Shown here piece after piece: positions 28,661 to 35,869 of a stretch of 64,000 bases of DNA. Source of the DNA: Oleiagrimonas soli (lineage in GTDB: Bacteria > Pseudomonadota > Gammaproteobacteria > Xanthomonadales > Rhodanobacteraceae); assembly GCF_000761445.1 (NCBI RefSeq), contig NZ_KN196470.1, positions 1,534,823-1,598,822 on the forward strand, written 5' to 3'. Made by a program: the position numbers and the translations under genes. How positions within the stretch are numbered: position 1 is the first letter of the stretch; each line of letters opens with the position of its first letter. Below the pieces are notes generated by a model, which saw nothing but the letters and a program-made list of their open reading frames with translations, had not been told where the DNA came from and did not search any database.

Positions 28661-29128
28661 GTGCGTCGATTCATAACTTTCATGGCTTGCGCCACCCTTC
28701 TGTGTAGCTGTGCTTCTCAAAGGAGTCGAAGCTATTACCCGAGTGGGTGGAATATGACGGAATCATCCATAACGCAAAAGCAATGCGGTATATGGCTCGG
28801 ACCGAAGTTTGCAGAGACCGAGACGCGAGCCCGAGTCGCTGGCCTGGTCTCTTCGGGCGTCCTAACCCAAGCCCAAGGCAGACGCGTAATCGCCCATGAC
28901 ATACGGGTTGGCGATCCCGAATGCATGGCCTACGCAGCCTACGGTGCATCCCTAGCGAAGGAGTCCTTTGCCATGGACTTGCACAAAAACCTCATGACTG
29001 TGGAGTGGGACTTCACCTGCCAGCATAGCCCGGTGAGCTGCCCGGGGCTGGTAGTCGTCGTAGCGGACGGAAAAGTGAGTTCCGTCTATCCATTGCGCAT
29101 TGCGCGAATAGGGGGCGGAGGGAATTAA
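28661..29128 (+). CDS. Lipoprotein of unknown function with a repeat-derived C-terminus
   Basis: 155 residues from GTG 28661 with AGGA about eight bases before. The signal peptide ends in LLCSC (Cys 17), a lipobox. The mature part carries paired Cys (QCGIW, PECMAY, FTCQHSPVSCPG). It contains a helix-turn segment with VLTQAQGRRVIAHDIRVGDPEC and a beta hairpin GLVVVVADGKVSSVYPL. The last residues (GGGGN) and the TAA come from the GGGGGCGGAGGGAATTAA repeat, so the native end may have been replaced. No family recognised. Confidence 0.55.
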   Translation: MRRFITFMACATLLCSCASQRSRSYYPSGWNMTESSITQKQCGIWLGPKFAETETRARVAGLVSSGVLTQAQGRRVIAHDIRVGDPECMAYAAYGASLAKESFAMDLHKNLMTVEWDFTCQHSPVSCPGLVVVVADGKVSSVYPLRIARIGGGGN

Positions 29129-29240
29129 TTCTCCTCGCGTGGAGGGTGTGCGGTTCGCGGGCGTCCACGGGGCCTGACTCGGGCGGGGCGGCCCAGGGCT
29201 TTTTCGATCATGGCCTGGAACGCGGGGTCGCCTAGCGCGC
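29125..29240 (-). pseudogene. C-terminal remnant of a RAYT-like transposase
   Basis: On the minus strand an open frame reads ERALGDPAFQAMIEKALG, then RPRGRPRTAHPPREEN and stop at AATTAATT. GRPR is also near the end of the intact RAYT (PPGRPRDRS). The preceding bases are a REP copy (29248-29269), so a REP sits exactly where the rest of the gene should be. No N-terminal part is present. The similarity to transposase tails is my reading, not a search result. Confidence 0.55.
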
Positions 29241-29247
29241 GTTCCGG

Positions 29248-29269
29248 AAAATGGTGCCAGGGACAATTT
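29248..29269 (+). repeat. REP copy upstream of the RAYT gene
   Basis: AAATGGTGCCAGGGACAATT, 87 bases before the RAYT start. It forms an inverted pair with the copy at 30044-30063 that overlaps the RAYT stop. Confidence 0.85.
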
Positions 29270-29355
29270 CTGACATGCGTTTGGGGGCATGGAGCACGTT
29301 GCGCAGCAGTGTGCTCTGATGGTGCGCCATGATCGGGTCGGGCGATGCTTGCTGC

Positions 29356-30054
29356 ATGGCTCGATCACCGCGTCTCGATATTCCCGGTATTCCACAGCAC
29401 GTCGTGCAGCGTGGCAACAACCGCCTGCCGTGCTTTCTGGACGATGAAGACCGTCAGCGCTACCTGCAATGCCTGCGTCAGGCGTTGCTGCGTTACGGCT
29501 GTCATCTGCATGCCTATGTGCTGATGAACAATCACGTGCATCTGTTGCTGACTCCGCAGGAGAAGGGTGCGGTGTCGCGGCTGATGCATACCTTTGCGCG
29601 GAACTACGTGGGTTTGTTCAACGGACGGCACGGCCGGACCGGGACGCTGTGGGAAGGGCGGTACAAGTCGTGCCTGGTGGACTCGGATGGCTACTTTCTG
29701 GCCTGTTCGCGCTATATCGAGCTGAATCCCGTGCGGGCATGGATGGTGGCCGACCCCAGCGATCATCCTTGGTCGAGCTACGGGGCGCATGCCGATGGGC
29801 GCGTGGATCCGCTGTTGACCGCGCATGCCTGTTATCTGGAACTAGGCGCCGACGCGGCCGAGCGTGCGGCTGCGTACAAGGCGCTGTTTACCGAGGCACT
29901 GCCGGATAAGGTCGTGCATGAGATCCGCACGTATCTTCAGCAACAGAAGGCGCTTGGAACGGATCGTTTTCGTGCGTGGGTGGAAGCACGAACCCGGCGG
30001 TTCGCTGCGGTCCGGCCGCCGGGGAGACCGCGTGATCGCTCAAATGGTCCCTGA
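29356..30054 (+). CDS. REP-associated tyrosine transposase (RAYT)
   Basis: 232 residues from MARSPRLDIPGIPQHVVQRG, the canonical family start; an upstream Met at 29329 lacks conservation. The HUH motif is HVH at 60-62 (VLMNNHVHLLL). The catalytic Tyr is Tyr120 in CSRYIELNPVRA, and TLWEGRYKSCLVDSD between them is diagnostic of the Y1 IS200-related family. RAYTs cut and join single-stranded REP hairpins and are usually single-copy domesticated genes. REP copies flank it in inverted orientation, and the downstream copy supplies the last codons and the TGA stop. Confidence 0.93.
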   Translation: MARSPRLDIPGIPQHVVQRGNNRLPCFLDDEDRQRYLQCLRQALLRYGCHLHAYVLMNNHVHLLLTPQEKGAVSRLMHTFARNYVGLFNGRHGRTGTLWEGRYKSCLVDSDGYFLACSRYIELNPVRAWMVADPSDHPWSSYGAHADGRVDPLLTAHACYLELGADAAERAAAYKALFTEALPDKVVHEIRTYLQQQKALGTDRFRAWVEARTRRFAAVRPPGRPRDRSNGP

Positions 30055-30078
30055 CACCATTTCTCCACACCATTTCTC
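30044..30078 (-). repeat. REP copy overlapping the RAYT stop, with a partial second copy
   Basis: TGGTCCCTGACACCATTT at 30046-30063 is the reverse complement of the REP motif. The TGA within it (30052-30054) is the RAYT stop. ACACCATTTCTCC repeats at 30066-30078. Confidence 0.85.
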
Positions 30079-30082
30079 CGGA

Positions 30083-30520
30083 TCAGGTCGACGGCGGGAA
30101 CCACAGTTTCACGATCTTGCCGTTGCGCACTTCATACACGGCAAGTGAATCGGGTGCGTGCTTGCCGGGCGGAAGACCGTGCAGGTGTTCCAGGTCGATC
30201 ACCACGGGTCCATCGACGACGCGTTTGACGATGTCCACACCGAAATTCTTGGGCACCTTGCCCAGGAAGGCGAATGTCTGTTTGAGCGCAGCCTGACCCT
30301 TCACCTCGGGACGCTTGCCGGAAAGGTCGATAACACGGGCATCCTCGGCGTAGCAGGCCACAAAGGCCTCGATGTCGTGCGCGTTGTAGGCGTCGACCTG
30401 GGCTTGGACGACCTCGGCAGGGCTGGAGGTTGCGGTGGTGGTCCCACACGTCGCCGCCGTGGCCGAGTAGACGGGTGCCGCAGCCAGTAAGGTGATGAGT
30501 CCTGCGAGTCGGTACGACAT
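30083..30520 (-). CDS. Secreted SnoaL/NTF2-like protein
   Basis: 145 residues from ATG 30520 with AGGGAA upstream. A signal peptide ends around ATAA-TC (about 23). The mature protein is a single SnoaL-type cone: VQAQVDAYNAHDIEAFVACYAEDARVIDL (in part), KGQAALKQTFAFLG, and VYEVRNGKIVKLWF at the end. This fold binds small hydrophobic ligands, either as an isomerase/hydrolase or as a nonenzymatic binder. The steroid-isomerase Asp pair is not obvious. Single gene, lying between the RAYT element and another REP cluster. Confidence 0.82.
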   Translation of the reverse strand: MSYRLAGLITLLAAAPVYSATAATCGTTTATSSPAEVVQAQVDAYNAHDIEAFVACYAEDARVIDLSGKRPEVKGQAALKQTFAFLGKVPKNFGVDIVKRVVDGPVVIDLEHLHGLPPGKHAPDSLAVYEVRNGKIVKLWFPPST

Positions 30521-30690
30521 GACGTTCCCTGTGATGTTGTAAGACGTACGTGTAGCGATGCTACACCACGTTCCGAAATAGGATCGGTTCCGGGCACAGA
30601 CTCATTTGCATGGGACGTGTTCGGCGCATGGCCCTGACATCACCTCCCGGAATCGACGTCCTGCGCCAGCGCAGGGCATGACTGATTGTA

Positions 30691-30730
30691 ATTATCCCTG
30701 ACACCATTTTTGCTCTGACACCATTCAGAC
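30691..30730 (-). repeat. REP copies in inverted orientation
   Basis: ATCCCTGACACCATTTTT (about 30694-30711) and a shorter CTCTGACACCATTC (30713-30726), both in the orientation of the copy at 30044. Confidence 0.8.
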
Positions 30731-30731
30731 G

Positions 30732-30881
30732 CTAGACGTGTCGCTTGCCGGTGGCGGCCAGGCCAGCGACGACCGCGCTTTGCGAGTCCGCTTTCTTGGC
30801 GTGTTTGACCGCGCGCTTTTCCTTGAGCGTCAGTGCCGGTTTCTTCATCGTGTTTTTCTTTGCATTCAAACCCTTGCTCAT
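30732..30881 (-). CDS. Small basic protein (49 aa), unknown
   Basis: MSKGLNAKKNTMKKPALTLK and onward: 49 residues with 13 Lys and a GKRHV end. AAGGAG lies seven bases before the ATG at 30881. No hydrophobic segment. Small Lys-rich proteins of this kind (MSKGxNxKKxxKKPAxTxKEKRAxK) recur in proteobacteria without known role; nucleic-acid binding is plausible. The stop lies next to a REP copy. Confidence 0.65.
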   Translation of the reverse strand: MSKGLNAKKNTMKKPALTLKEKRAVKHAKKADSQSAVVAGLAATGKRHV

Positions 30882-30990
30882 TTCGTTCTCCTTGGAGATG
30901 GTCGCACACAAGCGGTCTGGACACGGATTGATTGCGCGCGCGGCCACCGGAAACACGTCGCTGAACCAGTCTACGCCGTTGCAACGGCAA

Positions 30991-31090
30991 AAAGGGGGCG
31001 GAGGGAATTCATCCTCTTCGCTCGGTGGGCGCGAGGTTCGCGGTCTTCCGCGAGGTCTGAACTGGGCGGGGCGGTCCAGGGCGGGCCTTT
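30991..31090 (-). repeat. Degenerate RAYT-tail repeat
   Basis: GGGGGCGGAGGGAATTCATC begins the copy; minus-strand reading gives RPRGRPRTSRPPSEEDE, matching the 29125 remnant (RPRGRPRTAHPPREEN), but AATTAA has become AATTCA so the stop is lost. The rest of the 30882-31363 gap holds no gene I can support. Confidence 0.6.
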
Positions 31091-31363
31091 GCGACCCTCG
31101 CGTGGAACGAAATGGTTCCGGGTACACATGCCCCGTTTGCATGGATGCGCGGACAGGATTCGGGCGACTTGCCCCATGGGCACGTGGCATGGGTGCTCCG
31201 GGTCGCACATGCCTGTGGCATGGGCGATGCCGAAGGCGCATGCTGTATCGCGATGCTCCATGCGGACCAGGCCTGCGGCGCTTGCGTGAATGGCTGCGGG
31301 GCTTTCTCGAAGGAGCATCGGGAACAGACGGAACGTGTTACCAACCCACGAAGGAACGTACCC

Positions 31364-32803
31364 ATGGCGACTTCCCAGCGAGATGCTTCTACCCCTTTTC
31401 TGGCCGCGGCCGACCGCTTGGTCGATGAGCTCCTTCCGATGTGGGAGGGTTCCAACAACGTCTGGCGGGCCGGATGGGTTCTGGACACGCTGGTCGATTA
31501 CTTCATGGCGCGTGGCGAAGACGGTTCTATCATCCAGAACCCTCTGCTACCCGTCTCTCCGACCAAGAATGGCGATTGGTGGGACGATTTCGCCTGGGTG
31601 GGCATCGCGACGCTTCGTGCCGCGGAGATGGGGATTTTCCCGAAACAGCGCAACGAACTGGTCAAGGCCGCGATCAACGCCTGGACGTATATGCATGGGC
31701 CGGGCTGGTCGAGGAAGCCGACGAATCTCGCATTCCCTTTCAAGGACCTCGAAGGGTGGCAGGATTTCGATCCTTCGGCCGACCGGCGGATCGGTGCGCC
31801 GAACGCCTGGGCCAACATCCGTGACACCTGGTCTCCGGGCGAGCCGACCGCTCGCCAGATAGGGGAGCGCAAGCCACGCTATGCTCCGGGCGGCGTGTGG
31901 AACGCGCCGATCCGGGATCCGTACAGTCCGGATGTGGTCGCGGCGAATCCCGGTTGCACGGAAGCGGACGTGGCGCTCGCCCCCATCCAGAACACGGTGA
32001 CCAACGGGCTCTTCGCCATCCTTTCCCTCCGCCTGGCGTTGGCGGGGGCGGGCGGCGCCTACCGGGACCTTTTCGAGGCGGCCGATCTGAATCTCGCGGC
32101 GTGCCAGGATGCGTGGACGAACCAGTGGAGCTGGTTCATGAGCTGGATTTACGACACTTACGGTGAGGAGTCCCTGGCGCTCACGATTTCTCCTACCAGG
32201 TTTCTGGTGCGCGAGCGGGTGTCGACCTTCCACGAGTATGAAGGTCGACGGGCGTGGGATGGCGGATACTGCTCCCGACTTGCATGGACCGGAGACCAAG
32301 GGCTCCTGCTTGGTTTCTTGCGCGAAGTGGAGCGAGCCGGCGGGACGATGCCGCAGCGCGGAACGGGCGCTTATCGCCTGATCGTTTCGACCGTGTTCGA
32401 GCGCGCGTACGCTCCGCGCCGATACTTCGGGTCCGGCGCCGTGGGCATGTTCTTGCTGCCATGGCTGCGCCTGGGCGATGACAACCCGTACGGCACCTCG
32501 CCGCCCGGTGGTAGCGACTATGGCGACTACCAGACCGGCAACGGAGTCTTCATGCGCTACCTCCTTCAGGCCTATCGCGCCGATCCCACCGTCGTGGACG
32601 GGTACGCGCCCCTCGTGATCGGTGCCGCGAAGCAGATGACAGAGAAGAGCTTCGGAGAGTCCGTGTATCCACCCGGTTGCTGTGACGCGTACGTGTCCAT
32701 CGACCAGTGTGGCGATCATCGGCCCGCCAACCAGATGACGCCCCTCGTCAATCGACTCGCCGTGCTTCTCATGGCGCACGAGATGACCTCTGGCGAGGCC
32801 TAG
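31364..32803 (+). CDS. Six-hairpin glycosidase-like protein, GH76-like
   Basis: 479 residues from MATSQRDAS, with AAGGAA seven bases upstream; an upstream open frame from 31112 has no site. No signal peptide. Aromatic and Asp-rich motifs spaced through a helical chain are typical of the (alpha/alpha)6 barrel: WDDFAWVGIATLRAAEMG (about 73-90), NGLFAILSLRLALAGAGG, WDGGYCSRLAWTGDQGLLLGFL and NGVFMRYLLQAYRADP. GH76 alpha-1,6-mannanases share the paired DD before W and the QG step. The Asp pair at WWDDFAW is the likely catalytic site if the assignment is right. The absence of a signal suggests intracellular action or a secretion route other than Sec. Confidence 0.6.
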   Translation: MATSQRDASTPFLAAADRLVDELLPMWEGSNNVWRAGWVLDTLVDYFMARGEDGSIIQNPLLPVSPTKNGDWWDDFAWVGIATLRAAEMGIFPKQRNELVKAAINAWTYMHGPGWSRKPTNLAFPFKDLEGWQDFDPSADRRIGAPNAWANIRDTWSPGEPTARQIGERKPRYAPGGVWNAPIRDPYSPDVVAANPGCTEADVALAPIQNTVTNGLFAILSLRLALAGAGGAYRDLFEAADLNLAACQDAWTNQWSWFMSWIYDTYGEESLALTISPTRFLVRERVSTFHEYEGRRAWDGGYCSRLAWTGDQGLLLGFLREVERAGGTMPQRGTGAYRLIVSTVFERAYAPRRYFGSGAVGMFLLPWLRLGDDNPYGTSPPGGSDYGDYQTGNGVFMRYLLQAYRADPTVVDGYAPLVIGAAKQMTEKSFGESVYPPGCCDAYVSIDQCGDHRPANQMTPLVNRLAVLLMAHEMTSGEA

Positions 32804-32894
32804 ATGCCTTCGATCAAGAGGGGCGCGGGGGCAGGTTCACTCATGCCGGTTTGAACCTGACTTCTTCGCGTGTTTTTGTGCCGGCGGTGAGCGT

Positions 32895-32955
32895 GGGAAA
32901 GGACGGCGCATAGGGCCTTGGTGTCCATCATGGCCTGGACATCGCGGCGACCGAG
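32895..32955 (-). repeat. Short RAYT-tail-like remnant
   Basis: Minus-strand reading gives KQQQALGRRDVQAMMDTKAL, similar to RRALGDPAFQAMIEKALG of the 29125 remnant. Very degenerate. Confidence 0.4.
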
Positions 32956-33034
32956 CGCCTGTTGTTGTTTCGGGGCGGCGCGTATTTCCCGAGGGCTTTT
33001 CTGCGTTGTCTCGCGTTGACCGGAGAGTGCAAGC

Positions 33035-34132
33035 ATGATGCCGAAGGGCGGCGGTAGAGGAAACAAGGGTTCGTCCGGAAGCAAGGGCGGCTCGGGTCGA
33101 ACGCACGGGTTGAAAGCGCCGGATTCGCATTCCGGGACGCCGCTGTCTGGCCGCAAGCTTTCTCCACCCCCCACGCGACATGAGTCTCCGAGCAAGCCCA
33201 GTGGGCCGTTGTCCAAGACCCTGTCCGTCACGAAGAAGTCTGCGACCGACGCGCCGCATCCTGCGTCGAATTTCCCGAGTCTCGGCGGTTCGCCGGTAGG
33301 AGATGCGCAGACCAACGCGGCCAATACCTGGAAGGCATTCACGCAGAAGCGCCTGCAGCATGCCTCTGCGACATCCTCGACACTTGCGCCTGATGCAAGC
33401 AAGAGCAGCGCCGACCTGGCCCCGATGAGCACGGTCACACTCAAGCCGTCCGGCGACGTGGCGTCGCCCAGTTCGGAGCGTGCGCTTCAAGGGACGGGCG
33501 CACCGAAGTCGACCGGCACGTCGATACCGCCTCCCTCGTTCACCCGGCCCGAAGGCGTCCATTCGGGCGTCCGCGAACGCGGGTATCCCCTGGGCTTCGA
33601 GAGCATGCAGCAATTCAGGGATCTGACACGTCCCGTGGCGCAGGCGAATCGGGAGGGCACGGTCATCGTTTCCGGCAGCTCGGTCACCGGTCGCAGCATG
33701 AAGCAGGGCACCGAGTTCGACAAAGGCAAAAAGGGCAAGAGCGACATCGACCTTGGCGTGATCCGCGACTATCACGATCCGGCATGGCTGGAGATCAGCG
33801 ACTACAGAGGCTTTCCAAAAGGAAAGATGGCCGAGGTCGAACGCAGCTACGGCAAAAGCGTGAAGCAAGCGCTTGGGCGACCGACCGGTATCAAGTTCTT
33901 CGATCACGACCAGATCGAACAGGACGGCCGCAGTTTCATGGTCCGACCGCATACGCCGCCGGTATCGCCCCGCGGGCAACCAAGCGGTCCCTCGGCGACT
34001 ACATCTGTACAGACGGCCACTCTTTCGTCGTCCGAGCCCAAGGCAACGGGAAGTACGTCCGCAAGAGCCCGTGATGCCACCCCGCCGAAAACGTCGGGCG
34101 GTGGCGGCACCAAGGGCGGCAACGTCGGTTGA
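33035..34132 (+). CDS. Effector-like protein with nucleotidyltransferase-type domain
   Basis: 365 residues; GGAG lies nine bases before ATG 33035. Residues 1-170 are low complexity, rich in Ser, Gly, Pro, Thr and Lys (e.g. GNKGSSGSKGGSG), without a Sec signal. From about 175 a folded domain begins: IVSGSSVTGRS (211-221) followed by KSDIDLGVI (235-243). GSxxTGR plus DxD is the active-site signature of DNA-polymerase-beta-type nucleotidyltransferases, with Asp237/Asp239 as metal ligands. A disordered Ser/Pro/Gly tail follows. The disordered leader resembles type III or type VI effectors and polymorphic toxins; target and secretion route are unknown. Confidence 0.65.
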   Translation: MMPKGGGRGNKGSSGSKGGSGRTHGLKAPDSHSGTPLSGRKLSPPPTRHESPSKPSGPLSKTLSVTKKSATDAPHPASNFPSLGGSPVGDAQTNAANTWKAFTQKRLQHASATSSTLAPDASKSSADLAPMSTVTLKPSGDVASPSSERALQGTGAPKSTGTSIPPPSFTRPEGVHSGVRERGYPLGFESMQQFRDLTRPVAQANREGTVIVSGSSVTGRSMKQGTEFDKGKKGKSDIDLGVIRDYHDPAWLEISDYRGFPKGKMAEVERSYGKSVKQALGRPTGIKFFDHDQIEQDGRSFMVRPHTPPVSPRGQPSGPSATTSVQTATLSSSEPKATGSTSARARDATPPKTSGGGGTKGGNVG

Positions 34133-34277
34133 CTGGGCAGCTTGCGTGCCGCGACAGTAGAAAAGCGACGGGCAATCTCTGGACGTGGGGCCATGGGGCG
34201 GAAGACGATTCCGCTACCGCCTTCGCTGTTTCAGCAGGGGCCAGACCTGATGTTTCGACTGTGATGGGGAAGGGGCG

Positions 34278-35702
34278 ATGATGCGCCGATGGCTATGGAT
34301 ACTTGTGCTTGCCCTCAGCGCGACGGTGCGTGCAAGTGCCCCTGAAGGGTCGATCGACAGCTTTCTCGATCGCGAGATGCCTGCTTCCGGGATGCCCGGT
34401 GTCGCCTATGCCGTCGTGGCCCATGGCGAGATCGCGTCGATGGGCGCGCGCGGTGTGGCGCGAGCCGGAGGCCACAGGAAGCTCACGCCGGACACGCCCT
34501 TTCTGACGGGTTCGATCTCCAAGAGTTTTACCGCGCTCGCCGTGATGCAGCTCGTCGAGGCGGGCAAGGTCGATCTGGATGCGAAGCTGTCGGACTATCT
34601 CGACGGCTTCTCTGGTCGACCCGGCGGCGTCATCACGATCCGTCAGCTGCTCAGCCACACGAGTGGCTTCTCCACGATGCAGGGCAACACCAGGCCAGCA
34701 CGCCGCTCCGATGGCAAGGATGCGCTTGCGGATCGGGTCGAGCAGTTGGCAACGGTCACGCCGGCCTACAAACCGGGAGCGCGGTGGGCCTACTCGAACA
34801 TCAATTACCAGATACTTGGCCGCCTGATCGAGGTCGTGAGCGGGCAGACTTATCAAGCCTATGTGACGACCCACATTCTGCATCCGGTCGGCATGACGCA
34901 CAGCTTCGTCGCCGATGGCGAAACCCATGCGGCGATGGCGACCGGGCACCGGCCGTGGTTCGGTACCGAACAACCGATGTCGACCAACAGGACCGATCGC
35001 GCCACGGCGCCGCAAGGCGGCATCGTGGCCAGTGCGAGCGATCTGGCGCGCTATCTGCAGATGATGATGAATGGCGAGGACGACATTCTGAGCGCCGCCG
35101 ACAAGGCGCGGATGATGCGTCCGGCGAGCCAGGCGTCGCCATTTTACGGTTTCGGCTGGTTCGTGGACGTCCGACATGGAACGGTGTGGCACGCCGGTGC
35201 GAGTCCCGGATTTGAATCGCTCGCGACGATGATGCCCACCAGGAAGAAGGCGGTGGTCGTGCTGGTCAACGCCGGGAGCGGCCTGGGCTTTGCCGAGACC
35301 GCTCCGCTACGCGACGGCATTACCGACAGAGCATTGGGTCTGACGGACGACAGCGGGGGATCCCGATGGCCGCCGAAATTGCTGTTCATCGGATTCGTGC
35401 TTCTGCCGATCTTCTACGTTCTCAGCATGATTTGGGCGTGGCGCTACCGTGACCGACTTCGAGCCAAGGCGAGGGCGGGGTTGTTCGGTGTGTTCAGCCT
35501 GTGGTTTCCGTTGTTCACCACGCTGGTCGCGGCGTGGGTCTGTCTGCGTCTTGTGCCGTCACTGAATGCTGCGCCGCTCGGCACCGTGCTCCTGTTTCAG
35601 CCCGATTTCGGTTGGACGCTGATTGCAAACGCAGTGACCGGACCGCTGTGGGCGGTGCTCAGGCTGGGACTGGCGTACACCGGCAGGCTGGCGAGAGTCT
35701 AA
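34278..35702 (+). CDS. Class C beta-lactamase-like serine hydrolase with membrane tail
   Basis: 474 residues. AAGGGG precedes ATG 34278. The signal peptide ends at VRA-SA (about 19). The beta-lactamase/DD-peptidase fold has SISK (79-82) as SxxK, YSN in WAYSNINYQILG, and a C-terminal WHAGASPG motif in place of KTG. After the domain, the last ~120 residues contain three or four hydrophobic helices (FIGFVLLPIFYVLSMIWAW; LWFPLFTTLVAAWVCLRLV). The enzyme is thus probably tethered in the inner membrane with the catalytic domain in the periplasm. Members act as esterases, D-amino-peptidases or DD-peptidases; beta-lactam hydrolysis cannot be assumed. Confidence 0.82.
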   Translation: MMRRWLWILVLALSATVRASAPEGSIDSFLDREMPASGMPGVAYAVVAHGEIASMGARGVARAGGHRKLTPDTPFLTGSISKSFTALAVMQLVEAGKVDLDAKLSDYLDGFSGRPGGVITIRQLLSHTSGFSTMQGNTRPARRSDGKDALADRVEQLATVTPAYKPGARWAYSNINYQILGRLIEVVSGQTYQAYVTTHILHPVGMTHSFVADGETHAAMATGHRPWFGTEQPMSTNRTDRATAPQGGIVASASDLARYLQMMMNGEDDILSAADKARMMRPASQASPFYGFGWFVDVRHGTVWHAGASPGFESLATMMPTRKKAVVVLVNAGSGLGFAETAPLRDGITDRALGLTDDSGGSRWPPKLLFIGFVLLPIFYVLSMIWAWRYRDRLRAKARAGLFGVFSLWFPLFTTLVAAWVCLRLVPSLNAAPLGTVLLFQPDFGWTLIANAVTGPLWAVLRLGLAYTGRLARV

Positions 35703-35869
35703 ACGATGCAGATGGCACTCGCGCTCGGCTCACGAAAGCGTCGGCAGAGATCCGGACCGCACGTCATGGATTTCACGGTCGACCGTGCGCCTGACCCCTG
35801 CTTTCTTTCTGGCAAACGAAACCGGAGGACTAGGGCAAAAACGTCGCGCCATGATGCGCTCCGTTTGGA

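Noticed and set aside
33000-33034. HrpX-type PIP box before the effector-like gene
   Set aside because: No TTCG-N15/16-TTCG pair at the right distance; a type III route cannot be supported.
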